64,000 nucleotides of DNA from Prochlorococcus sp. AG-402-N23 (GCA_003216355.1 QCIX01000004.1:1-64000); one strand, 5' to 3'. Positions 47,072-55,325 are shown, counted from the stretch's first letter. Made by a program: numbers and translations. The notes: generated by a model not told the origin, from the letters alone.

Positions 47072-47314
47072 TTATTTTTTTCCTATCCAATCATTAGGTT
47101 TTTCCATCATCCATTCGAAAACTCCCTTTGCATCAAGGTTTTTAGATGCATAAACAAATAAAATTGGAAATATTAAAATTACTGCGCCAATAACTGCTAA
47201 CTCTATTTTACCGATCCCCATCTCAGTCACTGTTAAAGCAAAATAATTAATCATTATCATTATTGAATAAAAATTTATATCTACATAATTTACAAAAAAT
47301 TTTAATTCTTTCAC
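47072..47314 (-). CDS. Small membrane protein, uncertain start (49-80 aa)
   Basis: The last 49 residues, from an internal ATG at 47221, contain one clear membrane helix (LAVIGAVILIFPILFVYA) and an amphipathic tail ending EWMMEKPNDWIGKK. The longer frame from 47314 adds a second, weaker hydrophobic stretch. I consider the short form likelier because its start precedes the helix directly. A GTG three codons upstream is another candidate. Confidence 0.65.
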   Translation of the reverse strand: MKELKFFVNYVDINFYSIMIMINYFALTVTEMGIGKIELAVIGAVILIFPILFVYASKNLDAKGVFEWMMEKPNDWIGKK

Positions 47315-47419
47315 TTTTCTATGAGAAATCTTAATTTTTTATAGTGAAAAATATTTGTATAAAGTACCTATTTTTTTGGTGCAGACATTTTAATAATTTT
47401 AATAATATGCTTCTGTTTG

Positions 47420-47569
47420 ATGGTTATGAATCATGAAATTATTATTTTCACACCTATTTTTGCAGTATTGATTGGGTTTATAGTATTTATAATTTTAAAG
47501 AAAAGAAAGAGATCAGCTAAAAGTATTTATAAATTAATAGATGATTTAGAAAAAAAATACATTTATTAA
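47420..47569 (+). CDS. Single-pass membrane peptide, 49 aa
   Basis: MVMNHEIIIFTPIFAVLIGF plus IVFIILKKRKRSAKS: a hydrophobic helix followed by a basic stop-transfer cluster and a charged tail ending in DDLEKKYIY. The composition is typical of a real small membrane protein (type I orientation by the positive-inside rule). Function unknown. Confidence 0.55.
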   Translation: MVMNHEIIIFTPIFAVLIGFIVFIILKKRKRSAKSIYKLIDDLEKKYIY

Positions 47570-47589
47570 TCTCTTTTGTAGGATAATAA

Positions 47590-47886
47590 TTAATCAAATT
47601 CTATACCAACTTCTTCTTTTAAATCTCTATCCAAATCTGGAAGATGTGGTTCAACCCAATGGTCTTTGTTATCAATACCAGCTGCATTTACATAATTCAT
47701 AATGTGTTGATCCACTTGCTTGTAAAGATCATGCAAATTTAAATCCATACGAATATCATGTGCAATCTCAGAGACTTGTTGTTCTGTTAGGCAATGATCT
47801 GGATGAAGTAAATCACAACATGGAATTCTTTTCTCAATCAATTCATTTAGATTGATTTTTATTTCGTAATCTTGATGTACAGTCAT
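47590..47886 (-). CDS. Acidic hypothetical protein, 98 aa
   Basis: 98 residues, soluble, with a Cys-Cys pair and histidines near the N-terminus (IPCCDLLHPDHCLTEQQVS). Later the pattern DLNLHDLYKQVDQHIMNYV suggests a helix. The cysteine/histidine cluster (C23, C24, H28, H31, C32) could bind a metal. A Prochlorococcus-type conserved hypothetical by feel; family unknown. Confidence 0.7.
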   Translation of the reverse strand: MTVHQDYEIKINLNELIEKRIPCCDLLHPDHCLTEQQVSEIAHDIRMDLNLHDLYKQVDQHIMNYVNAAGIDNKDHWVEPHLPDLDRDLKEEVGIEFD

Positions 47887-47979
47887 TGTTTTTATATCTA
47901 TATTTTTATTTTAATTATGTTTAAGGTTTTGTATATCTTTAGTCAAGAAACAAAGTTCTTTATTGCTGATGTAGTAATT

Positions 47980-48135
47980 TTAAATGAATAGATCTTCTAA
48001 ATCTTTATACAAATCATCATTCTCTTTTTGGTTTTCTACAAGGTCATGGTGATCAAGTGAAAGTTCTTTTTTTGAGGTGTAGAAAAGATATCCAAGGGCT
48101 CCTAAAAGTAAGGTTGTTGGTAAGATCATTAGCAT
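47980..48135 (-). CDS. Membrane-anchored micro-ORF, 51 aa
   Basis: Starts MLMILPTTLLLGALGYLFYT (one membrane helix), then a highly charged acidic tail with KENDDLYKDLEDLFI. An ATG start and TAA stop give a 51-residue product. It resembles small thylakoid or cytoplasmic membrane peptides; the role is unknown. Confidence 0.55.
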   Translation of the reverse strand: MLMILPTTLLLGALGYLFYTSKKELSLDHHDLVENQKENDDLYKDLEDLFI

Positions 48136-48158
48136 TTAATTGACTTATAGTGAATATA

Positions 48159-48186
48159 GTGCAACACTTATTACAGTCAAGTGCTG
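48159..48186. repeat. Upstream partner of repeats flanking the RHH-like gene
   Basis: It contains GTGCAACAC (48159-48167) and AAGTGCTG (48179-48186), 20 bases before the gene. The downstream flank has GTGTTGCA (48609-48616) and AAGTGCTG (48617-48624). The GTGTTGCA is the inverted form of the upstream word. Confidence 0.45.
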
Positions 48187-48205
48187 AACCTTAATTAATT
48201 TTTAA

Positions 48206-48604
48206 ATGCCTACAAAGAAAAAAAGAGTTGGTTTTATTCCTAGAGATGATGTTATGAGAATAATTGATAATTTGAGCATAGAGAACAATTTAAGTAATTC
48301 AAAAATAATAAGTATTTTGGTAGAGGAAGCACTTTCTACAAGAGGTATATTTAATAAACAAAATGGTAGAGTAGCTAAATCATATCAATTATCTAATTAT
48401 AATTTGCAAAACATACCTGTTAATTCTGGTGACTTTATAGATAATGCAAAACCCTCAATGGATACTAAATTAGGAAATCATTTTATTCCTAGTAGATCAA
48501 CCTATTTAAATAAGCCAAATCAGGAGGCTTTTGACCTCCAAACTTATAAAAAGTTTTTATCATTCCTTAAATTTCAGGAAATGATGGATAAATATAACAG
48601 TTAA
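48206..48604 (+). CDS. Putative ribbon-helix-helix DNA-binding protein, 132 aa
   Basis: The first ~45 residues look like a ribbon-helix-helix: a basic strand KKKRVGFIPRDDVMRII followed by helices IDNLSIENNLSNSKIISILV. The rest is Asn/Ser-rich and low complexity, with a helix at the end (YKKFLSFLKFQEMMDKY). The flanks carry repeated AGTGCTG and GTGTTGCA-like words that could be operators. The DNA-binding assignment is inferred from pattern only. Confidence 0.6.
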   Translation: MPTKKKRVGFIPRDDVMRIIDNLSIENNLSNSKIISILVEEALSTRGIFNKQNGRVAKSYQLSNYNLQNIPVNSGDFIDNAKPSMDTKLGNHFIPSRSTYLNKPNQEAFDLQTYKKFLSFLKFQEMMDKYNS

Positions 48605-48608
48605 CACG

Positions 48609-48624
48609 GTGTTGCAAAGTGCTG
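48609..48624. repeat. Downstream partner of repeats flanking the RHH-like gene
   Basis: GTGTTGCA followed immediately by AAGTGCTG, just after the gene stop. It shares AAGTGCTG exactly with the upstream copy and has the other word inverted. Confidence 0.4.
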
Positions 48625-48729
48625 TACTGTGCGTTAATTTCAATTTGTACTTGTAGGAGATTTGCGTATTAGAAATTATCGCCATTTCAAAAAAACTAAA
48701 TTCAATTTATCTATAAAATATTTATTCCT

Positions 48730-49044
48730 ATGAATTCATCTCTCCCAGTTTTATCTGTAAATCTCCTCCCTCCAGAAAAATTATATTGTAATTTTAGTTA
48801 TTGGAGTTCTTTGTTCTCTCAGGATATGCAAATTTTATGGGATAGAGCGCATGGAGTACCTTTAGAAAAACTGCCAAAAGGGGTTTCTGATATGATTTTT
48901 CCTTATTTATTGCTTGCACTCTCAGATTATAAGACTTCGCAAATAAATAAAATGAATGGAATAGGATTAGATAATCTATTAAGCCTTTGGTTTGATAAGT
49001 ACTTATTAAATAAAAATGGTTATTTCGAGCTAATTAATAAATAA
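48730..49044 (+). CDS. Hypothetical protein, 104 aa
   Basis: 104 residues, mainly helical with aromatic-rich stretches (FSYWSSLFSQDMQILWDRA, later SLWFDKYLLNKNGYFELI). No membrane segment is obvious. It has a clean ATG and no overlap. It seems a small globular protein; I do not recognise the family. Confidence 0.6.
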   Translation: MNSSLPVLSVNLLPPEKLYCNFSYWSSLFSQDMQILWDRAHGVPLEKLPKGVSDMIFPYLLLALSDYKTSQINKMNGIGLDNLLSLWFDKYLLNKNGYFELINK

Positions 49045-49172
49045 TATTTAAAATTAGATATTGATATCAAATTTGATTGCCATAAAAATTTATTACGTCT
49101 AAAAACTTTTTTAAGTGATTCTTTCCGAATTGGCACATCAATAGTCTTGCTATAAATATATTAAATAGTTTG

Positions 49173-49268
49173 ATGATGAATTCTTTAAATTTCTATTTAG
49201 CTAATGTGTGTATTGTCGTTTTGATAATGCTAACTAGGAGAGATATAAAATTAAGAAAAGCAAGATAA
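49173..49268 (+). CDS. Membrane micro-ORF, 31 aa
   Basis: MMNSLNFYLANVCIVVLIML followed by a basic tail TRRDIKLRKAR: one transmembrane helix with positive C-terminus. The next micro-ORF begins immediately after its TAA. AT-rich context means chance cannot be excluded. Confidence 0.4.
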   Translation: MMNSLNFYLANVCIVVLIMLTRRDIKLRKAR

Positions 49269-49340
49269 ATGAAGTTTAATTCAAAAACACTAAGCTTGAT
49301 ATTAAATCTATTATTTTGCTTGTTTATATTTATTATTTAA
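49269..49340 (+). CDS. Hydrophobic micro-ORF, 23 aa, abutting previous one
   Basis: MKFNSKTLSLILNLLFCLFI plus FII, a single hydrophobic helix preceded by two lysines. Its ATG follows directly on the preceding TAA, suggesting a coupled pair of membrane micropeptides. Weak support. Confidence 0.3.
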   Translation: MKFNSKTLSLILNLLFCLFIFII

Positions 49341-49397
49341 CTTCTTAGATTTTATTCATTAATCTAAAAAAATTAAAAAATTAATATTCAAATTTGG

Positions 49398-49426
49398 TTG
49401 ACTTTTATTGTTAATAAGATGATAAT
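49398..49426 (+). promoter_or_regulatory. Consensus-like promoter upstream of 57-aa ORF
   Basis: TTGACT (49398-49403) and GATAAT (49421-49426) are separated by 17 bases, close to sigma70 consensus. The transcript would begin about 15 bases before the GTG at 49448. The GATAATGA also resembles half a Fur box. Confidence 0.45.
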
Positions 49427-49447
49427 GACAAAAATAATTTTTTAATT

Positions 49448-49621
49448 GTGAATCCTCTCTCAGATACTTTTGATGATTTTGTCGATGATCTACTTTCATC
49501 GGATGTTAATTTGTTGAAAGGGGAACTTGATTATCTGCTTATGCAACATTTATTTAATTCTATAGATTTGAAGCGTATTAATAAAACTGAAATTGAAGAT
49601 AACGAATCATTAGCTGCCTAA
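49448..49621 (+). CDS. Acidic small protein, 57 aa
   Basis: 57 residues from a GTG start (first residues NPLSDTFDDFVDDLLSSD). It is acidic and helical with a MQHLFNSIDLKRI segment and no cysteine. A promoter-like pair lies just upstream. The next micro-ORF starts 6 bases after the stop. Function unknown. Confidence 0.55.
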   Translation: MNPLSDTFDDFVDDLLSSDVNLLKGELDYLLMQHLFNSIDLKRINKTEIEDNESLAA

Positions 49622-49627
49622 GTTTTC

Positions 49628-49744
49628 ATGAAATTTTTTTATGAAAAGTTTTGGGTTCCAGTTTTTGGTTATATTTTATCAAAATTTGTTTTTTTAATAG
49701 AAGGTAAAAAACAAGACTCTAAAAATAAAAAAAAAATAAGTTAA
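49628..49744 (+). CDS. Single-pass micro-ORF, 38 aa
   Basis: MKFFYEKFWVPVFGYILSKF and a continuing hydrophobic VFLIEG form a short membrane helix; the C-terminus is lysine-rich (KKQDSKNKKKIS). It is close behind the 57-aa ORF and may be co-expressed. Confidence 0.4.
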   Translation: MKFFYEKFWVPVFGYILSKFVFLIEGKKQDSKNKKKIS

Positions 49745-49880
49745 TTACTTATTGTCTTTATAAAGTATTTTTAAATACATAATTTAAGACAATATATTTT
49801 GATAACAACAAAAGTTGTGCTTTAAATTTATAAATATATGCATGGTTGAATTATAAATAATTGCTTTTTTGCAAATTAAA

Positions 49881-50060
49881 ATGAACAAAAATAATATGTT
49901 GAAGCCATATACAGTGCATTACCGTGATTTTCAAAATATAAGATTAGAAAATTGCTTTTATGCTTTTGACGCTTACGAGGCTAGAACACTAGCAATGGAA
50001 TTTAATAAGTATATTAATGAGCATCCAAACAGTATAGACCTTATAAGATGCGAAAAATGA
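49881..50060 (+). CDS. Small hypothetical protein, 59 aa
   Basis: From the ATG at 49881 the product is 59 residues; a TTG at 49869 adds four. It begins MNKNNMLKPYTVHYRDFQNI and includes a helix DAYEARTLAMEFNKYINEH. The beta-alpha pattern resembles small nucleotide-independent stress peptides, but no family is recognised. Convergent to urtE. Confidence 0.6.
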   Translation: MNKNNMLKPYTVHYRDFQNIRLENCFYAFDAYEARTLAMEFNKYINEHPNSIDLIRCEK

Positions 50061-50095
50061 ATTAAGCTTTTTATTTATTTAAAATAATAATCTAT

Positions 50096-50806
50096 TTAAA
50101 CACTCAAGAATTTATCAATAACTGCTTGACTCAACTCACTAGTATTTCCGCTAGCAACAATACCTCCTCGTTGCATTGCATAATATCTATTAGCTTGTCT
50201 TACAAAATGCAAATGTTGTTCAACTAATAAAACTCCGATTCCTGTATCTCTAATTATCTGATTGATTGCATTTTCAATGTCTAGAACTATATTGGGCTGA
50301 ATACCCTCTGTTGGTTCGTCAAGTAATAGAAGTTGAGGTTTGCCTAGCAATGCTCTTGCAATGGCTAATTGCTGTTGTTGTCCTCCACTAAGATCTCCTC
50401 CTTTCCTTTGAAGAAAATCTTTTAGGATTGGGAAGAGATCGTAAATAAATGGATCTATTTTCTTGTTCTTAGATAATCCACCCGGTAAAGACTCCATTCC
50501 TAACATAAGATTCTCTTCAACTGATAGATATGGAATAATTTCTCTCCCTTGAGGAACGTAAGCCATTCCTTTCCTCGCCCTCTGATGAGGTGCTTTTCTA
50601 TTGATATTTTCACCAATCAAAAAAATATCGCCTTTTTTTTGTTTTAACAAGCCAATTAGTGATTTCAATAAAGTTGTTTTGCCAACTCCATTTCTTCCAA
50701 TCAAACAAACCATTTCTCCTGATTTAACATTTAAATCTACATCTCTAAGAATATGACTCTCGCCATAATAAGTATTTAACGATTTTATTTCGAGTAAATT
50801 TTCCAT
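50096..50806 (-). CDS. urtE: Urea ABC transporter ATPase UrtE
   Basis: A 236-residue ATPase of the branched-chain-amino-acid-like family. Walker A GRNGVGKTTLLKSL, signature LSGGQQQQLAIARALLGKP and Walker B LLLLDEPTEGIQP are intact. With UrtD it powers urea uptake through the UrtB/UrtC channel. Last gene of the urtABCDE run (minus strand), 2 bases after urtD, adjacent to urease genes. Confidence 0.95.
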   Translation of the reverse strand: MENLLEIKSLNTYYGESHILRDVDLNVKSGEMVCLIGRNGVGKTTLLKSLIGLLKQKKGDIFLIGENINRKAPHQRARKGMAYVPQGREIIPYLSVEENLMLGMESLPGGLSKNKKIDPFIYDLFPILKDFLQRKGGDLSGGQQQQLAIARALLGKPQLLLLDEPTEGIQPNIVLDIENAINQIIRDTGIGVLLVEQHLHFVRQANRYYAMQRGGIVASGNTSELSQAVIDKFLSV

Positions 50807-50808
50807 AA

Positions 50809-51558
50809 CTAGTCCTCAGGTCTTCCTAAATAAACATCGATAACTTTTTTGTCTTTTTGTATGGTTTCCATCGTTCCCTCACATAATACAGTGCCCTGAT
50901 TTAACACTGAAACATTACTATCAAGTCTTCTTATAAATTCCATATCGTGATCTATTACCACTACGGTATTTTCTCCTGATAAAGATTTTAATAAATCAGC
51001 TGTAAGATCAGTTTCTTCATCAGTTAAGCCAGCAACTGGTTCATCTACTAACATTAAATCTGGCTTCTGTCCTACTAACATGGCTATCTCTAGCCATTGT
51101 TTTTGGCCATGTGATAAAGAACCAGCTTTAGAATCAACTTTTTGAGCTAAATTAACAATCTTCATAAGACGATCAATCTCATTAAGCTGTTCATCCTTAA
51201 TATTTTTATTTATAAGGTTTAAGGGACTTTTAGGAGTTGTCACCGATATTTCAAGATTTTCTTTAACTGTTAGATTTTCAAAGATTCTTGGACTTTGGAA
51301 CTTTCTTCCAACTCCAAGTCTGGCTATTTTATGCTCCTTTCTACCTACTAAAGATTTCCCTTTAAAAATTACTTCACCTTTTGTTGGCTTAACCTTTCCA
51401 GTTATTACATCAAGAAATGTTGTTTTACCTGCGCCGTTGGGCCCTATTACAGCTCTTAATTCTCCTTTCTTTAAATTTAAATTAAGTTTGTTGAGAGCTA
51501 GAAAACCCTCGAAACTAACAGTAATATTTATTAAATTCAGAAGATCTTTATTATTCAT
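50809..51558 (-). CDS. urtD: Urea ABC transporter ATPase UrtD
   Basis: 249 residues. Walker A GPNGAGKTTFLDVITG, signature LSHGQKQWLEIAMLVGQKP and Walker B LMLVDEPVAGLTDEE are typical of UrtD, which is LivG-like. The start overlaps the urtC end by 8 bases and urtE starts 2 bases after its stop, so the two ATPases are coupled. Confidence 0.95.
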   Translation of the reverse strand: MNNKDLLNLINITVSFEGFLALNKLNLNLKKGELRAVIGPNGAGKTTFLDVITGKVKPTKGEVIFKGKSLVGRKEHKIARLGVGRKFQSPRIFENLTVKENLEISVTTPKSPLNLINKNIKDEQLNEIDRLMKIVNLAQKVDSKAGSLSHGQKQWLEIAMLVGQKPDLMLVDEPVAGLTDEETDLTADLLKSLSGENTVVVIDHDMEFIRRLDSNVSVLNQGTVLCEGTMETIQKDKKVIDVYLGRPED

Positions 51559-52681
51559 TATTCCCCTCCTTATTGTTAACTTCTAAGCTTGGATAGGTTT
51601 CAATCTTCCTTTTGAAACCAAATCTTTGAAGAAGATTCCTAGGACCATCTCCTTTAATCCATCCTAAAACTCCTTCTGGCAGAGCTGTTACAACTAAGAT
51701 AAATAACCCTCCTTGAATAAACATCCAGCTAGCAGGTAAAGCTTCACTCACTAGACTTTTTGCATAGTTGATGAAAACTGCTCCTAGTATCGCTCCCAAT
51801 AAAGTTCCTCTTCCTCCAACAGCAACCCATATAACCATTTCTATAGAAAAGGGAACCGTCATAAATTGAGGTGATACTATTCCAGATTGAACTGTATATA
51901 AAGCACCCGAAATTCCTGCGAGACCTCCAGCAATAGAAAATATTATCGTCTTGAATATAACTGGGTTGTATCCTGTAAACCTAACTCTTGGTTCATCATC
52001 TCTTATTCCTATAAGGATATTTCCAAATCTTCCTTTAACAACCCACTTTGCAAAAAACCATGCGGATATTACAAGTATGGCGGTTATCCAAAAGAATATT
52101 CTTTGCATGGACTCAGAACCTACCATCTGACCAAATAGTTGCGTTACATCAGTTTTTAATCCATTTGTTCCATTAATAAGTTTTTGTTGGCCATTAAAGA
52201 AGTTAAAGAATACAAGAAGAGAAGCTTGGGTCAGTATAGAAAAATATACACCTTTGATTCTATTTCTGAAAACAAGAAATCCAATTAAACCTGAAACTAA
52301 TGCTGGAATTATCCAGATAGCGAAGAAGGTGAAAAAAGGCGATCTAAACGGTTCCCAGAAAAAAGGTAATTTTTCTACACCATATAAAGCAAAAAATTCT
52401 GGAATATTATTTGGAAATTCAGAGGAGCTGGTTATTTGCAAATACATTGCTGCACAATATCCTCCTAGTGCAAAAAATATACCTTGTCCAAGACTTAGTA
52501 AACCTGTATATCCCCAAATAAGATCAACTCCGAGAGCAACTATGGACAAGGATAAATATCTACCAAGAAGGTTTAGTCTAAATACAGGGAGTAGAGTTGG
52601 TGCTGCAATAATTAAGGCTATTAATATTATCCAAAATGATAATACTATTTTTTTATCAAATTTAACTTTACTCAAGGACAT
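51551..52681 (-). CDS. urtC: Urea ABC transporter permease UrtC
   Basis: 376 residues with about nine to ten hydrophobic segments. It carries YLSLSIVALGVDLIWGYTGL near the N-terminus and GRFGNILIGIRDDEPRVRFT (EAA-like loop) in the middle, both LivM-like. Its ATG shares one base with the urtB stop (TAATG), so urtB and urtC are coupled. Confidence 0.95.
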   Translation of the reverse strand: MSLSKVKFDKKIVLSFWIILIALIIAAPTLLPVFRLNLLGRYLSLSIVALGVDLIWGYTGLLSLGQGIFFALGGYCAAMYLQITSSSEFPNNIPEFFALYGVEKLPFFWEPFRSPFFTFFAIWIIPALVSGLIGFLVFRNRIKGVYFSILTQASLLVFFNFFNGQQKLINGTNGLKTDVTQLFGQMVGSESMQRIFFWITAILVISAWFFAKWVVKGRFGNILIGIRDDEPRVRFTGYNPVIFKTIIFSIAGGLAGISGALYTVQSGIVSPQFMTVPFSIEMVIWVAVGGRGTLLGAILGAVFINYAKSLVSEALPASWMFIQGGLFILVVTALPEGVLGWIKGDGPRNLLQRFGFKRKIETYPSLEVNNKEGNNE

Positions 52682-53835
52682 TAGTTTTCTACCATCCTTC
52701 CTTTTTGAGGAAATAAACCTGTAGGTTTAAATTGTAAGAATATAACAATTAGTGCAAAAATCATTACCCTTGCCATACTTGTGGTCGCAAAAAAGTTGAT
52801 TGTGTTTGATAGGGGTAAAGGCATATCTGGCCATATTGATAAGAGCCTGCCAGCTCCAATTAAATCAGTCATTATTCCTATTCCAAATGAAGCAAGTACT
52901 GTCCCTAATAAATTTCCTACTCCTCCAAGGACTACAACCATAAAACAACCAACTATATAGTTTCCTCCAACATTTGGTCCTACAGAACCTAAAAGTGATA
53001 CTGCTACCCCGGCAACTCCTGCCAATCCAGAGCCTATCCCAAAAGTAATAATATCTACTTTTTCAGTAGATATACCAAGGCAATCGCTCATTTGTCTGTT
53101 CTGAGTAACTGCTCTTATACGCATACCCCATGCACTTTGATTAAGAAATAATGTTATTGCTACTACAGAGATTAGTGTAATTACAATTATCATTAATCTT
53201 GTTTTAGGAAATGCAGTTCCAATAATTTCTACTTGACCTCTCATCCAAGAGGGTGCAGTTACATCAACATTACGAGCACTTGCTCTACTAAGTTTGCTGA
53301 CAGATGATGAGATTACACTACCTGTAAGGACCCCAGATAAAGCAGCAAATATCCAAGAACTAAATTTAAAATATTTAAAATTTATTGATTCTTTTATTTT
53401 TGAAGGAAAAGTTGTCGGTAAAAATAAACCAATTATCAGACTTATAACTAGACCAGTCCCGTAAGCTAAAGGTACACTTCTTACAAATTGTTGAAGAATT
53501 AAACTTACTCCCCAGGTAGCGAGAAGTGTTTCTAATGGACTTCCATATAGTTTTCTTATTATAGTCTTTTCAAGGAGAATTCCTACCACACCACTAACAA
53601 TAAAAGCAAGAAAAATTGAAACTATTATGTATGAATTGTAGAAAGGTTTTAATATTGGTAATTTGAAAATTAATTGTGTAACGTATGTTGTGTAAGCTCC
53701 AAGCATCATAAGTTCTCCATGAGCAAGATTAATTACACCCATAAGACCAAAAACAATTGCCAAGCCTAATGCAGCAACTAGTAGTACAGATCCGATTGCA
53801 ACACCATTAAATAGACTATCGAGAAGTAACTCCAA
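52681..53835 (-). CDS. urtB: Urea ABC transporter permease UrtB
   Basis: 384 residues, LivH-like permease. Hydrophobic segments include IGSVLLVAALGLAIVFGLMG, then VINLAHGELMMLGAYTTYV near residue 36, and the EAA-like MRIRAVTQNRQMSDCLGIST. The region between about residues 140 and 210 is a longer insertion than in LivH. A hairpin lies in the gap to urtA. Confidence 0.95.
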   Translation of the reverse strand: MELLLDSLFNGVAIGSVLLVAALGLAIVFGLMGVINLAHGELMMLGAYTTYVTQLIFKLPILKPFYNSYIIVSIFLAFIVSGVVGILLEKTIIRKLYGSPLETLLATWGVSLILQQFVRSVPLAYGTGLVISLIIGLFLPTTFPSKIKESINFKYFKFSSWIFAALSGVLTGSVISSSVSKLSRASARNVDVTAPSWMRGQVEIIGTAFPKTRLMIIVITLISVVAITLFLNQSAWGMRIRAVTQNRQMSDCLGISTEKVDIITFGIGSGLAGVAGVAVSLLGSVGPNVGGNYIVGCFMVVVLGGVGNLLGTVLASFGIGIMTDLIGAGRLLSIWPDMPLPLSNTINFFATTSMARVMIFALIVIFLQFKPTGLFPQKGRMVEN

Positions 53836-53868
53836 TTTAGATAAAGAAAATATTTGATTATATAAAAT

Positions 53869-53892
53869 AAAAGGAGGTGTTAACCTCCTTTT
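53869..53892 (-). terminator. Hairpin between urtA and urtB
   Basis: Perfect 10-bp stem AAAAGGAGGT / ACCTCCTTTT with a 4-base loop, followed on the minus strand by ATTTTATAT. It sits 27 bases after the urtA stop. Such a site would end part of the urtA transcripts and raise binding-protein levels relative to the permeases. Confidence 0.75.
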
Positions 53893-53919
53893 ATTTTGAA
53901 GTGTAAGTTTTAATTGAAA

Positions 53920-55197
53920 TTAAAGCTTATACTTTTCTCCTTTTGAAGGATCTGTCCAATCGCATGCAAATCCTTTTGAACTTGGATGCTTTTGGTTCCA
54001 TGCTTGAGGAAGAACAACTCCTGTCTCTTCAAGAATTGTAAATCCACCCTCTGCATTAATCTCTCCTATTCTTACAGTCTGAGATAAGTGGTGATTAGGC
54101 ATAACTTCGACAGGACCTTGTGGGGCATCAAAAGTTTGTCCAACTAGGGCTTCCCTTACAGCGTTGTCGTCGAATGTTCCAGCATCTTCAACTGCCTGTT
54201 TCCATAAATAAACCATGTTATAAGCGGATTCTTGAGGATCAGCTACAACACGATCAGCTCCCCATCTTTTCTTGAAACTTGCAGCAAATTTCTTAGATGC
54301 AGGAGTATCAATTGACATCATGTAGTTCCATGCGCCGTAGTGACCTTCAAGAAACTCAGGACCAATTGTACTAATCTCTTCTTCAGCAATCGAATAGTTC
54401 ATTACGTAGTATCCACTTGAAGGTGTAATACCTGCGTCTTGAATTTGTTTGAAGAATGCAACGTTTTGGTCACCATTAAGTGTATTAATGATTATTCCAC
54501 CATCAGGCAATGCCTTTTTGATTTTTGAGATAATTGGAGCAACTTCAGTATTACCTAAAGGAAGGTAATCTTCTCCAACAACATTACCACCTAACTGTTT
54601 TACCTGAGCTTTTGTAATTGTATTAGAAGTTCTTGGGAAAACATAATCAGAACCTACAAGGAAGAAATCTCCACCAGCTGCGGGAGAACGCTTATACATG
54701 AAATCTGTAGCTGGTTCTGATTGTTGGTTTGGTGTAGCTCCTGTATAGAAAATGTTGTTAGAACATTCTTGGGCTTCATATTGAATTGGGTAGTAAAGGA
54801 AAGCATCCTTTGACTCGTAAACGGGTAACATTGCCTTTCTACTTGCAGATGTCCAGCCACCAAATACGACAGGAACTCCGTCTTGGTCTATAAGTTTCTT
54901 TGATTTTTCAGCAAAAGTAGGCCAGTCAGATGCACCATCTTCAACTATGTATTCTATTTTGTAGCTTTTGCCGCCAACTGTTACACCACCTGCAGCATTT
55001 ATCTCTTCAATAGCCATTTTTTCAGTATCAACAAGGGTTGATTCAGAAATCGCCATTGTTCCAGATAACGAATGCAAAATACCAACGGTTACTGTGTCAT
55101 CGAAACTTCCGGAGGTTCCACCTCCACCGCATGAAGTTGCTGTGACCGCAAGTGAGGCAGTAGCTAATCCTGCCAAAATACGCCTTGAAATTCTCAT
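53920..55197 (-). CDS. urtA: Urea ABC transporter substrate-binding protein UrtA
   Basis: 425 residues. The N-terminus MRISRRILAGLATASLAVTA is a signal peptide with a lipobox-like TSC (Cys23), so a lipoprotein is likely; the twin arginines may suggest Tat export. The periplasmic-binding fold follows, with VGILHSLSGTMAISE and FGGWTSASRKAMLPVYE. It binds urea in the periplasm and delivers it to UrtBC. Preceded by an NtcA-type promoter. Confidence 0.95.
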   Translation of the reverse strand: MRISRRILAGLATASLAVTATSCGGGGTSGSFDDTVTVGILHSLSGTMAISESTLVDTEKMAIEEINAAGGVTVGGKSYKIEYIVEDGASDWPTFAEKSKKLIDQDGVPVVFGGWTSASRKAMLPVYESKDAFLYYPIQYEAQECSNNIFYTGATPNQQSEPATDFMYKRSPAAGGDFFLVGSDYVFPRTSNTITKAQVKQLGGNVVGEDYLPLGNTEVAPIISKIKKALPDGGIIINTLNGDQNVAFFKQIQDAGITPSSGYYVMNYSIAEEEISTIGPEFLEGHYGAWNYMMSIDTPASKKFAASFKKRWGADRVVADPQESAYNMVYLWKQAVEDAGTFDDNAVREALVGQTFDAPQGPVEVMPNHHLSQTVRIGEINAEGGFTILEETGVVLPQAWNQKHPSSKGFACDWTDPSKGEKYKL

Positions 55198-55245
55198 GAA
55201 TTAGGATAAATTAGGAAATTGACCCTCATTAGGGGGATAAGTTAA

Positions 55246-55287
55246 AAGTTATTAACGAGTGAGGATTCGTTTTGTATCAGTCGTAAC
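55246..55287 (-). promoter_or_regulatory. NtcA-activated class II promoter of urtA
   Basis: On the minus strand: GTT, 8 bases, TAC (55274-55287), then 22 bases, then TAACTT (55246-55251), fitting the -10 motif TAN3T. Only one base differs from the NtcA consensus GTA-N8-TAC. The spacing agrees with class II activation by nitrogen limitation. Confidence 0.75.
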
Positions 55288-55325
55288 TTTTTGTTGAATC
55301 CAATATATTAGTAATGAACATTTTT

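Noticed and set aside
49421-49439. Full Fur box upstream of the 57-aa ORF
   Set aside because: Only the first half matches (14/19 overall) and it coincides with a good -10 hexamer.
52254-52724. 156-aa frame antisense to urtC
   Set aside because: Shadow of a strong permease gene; composition is not protein-like.
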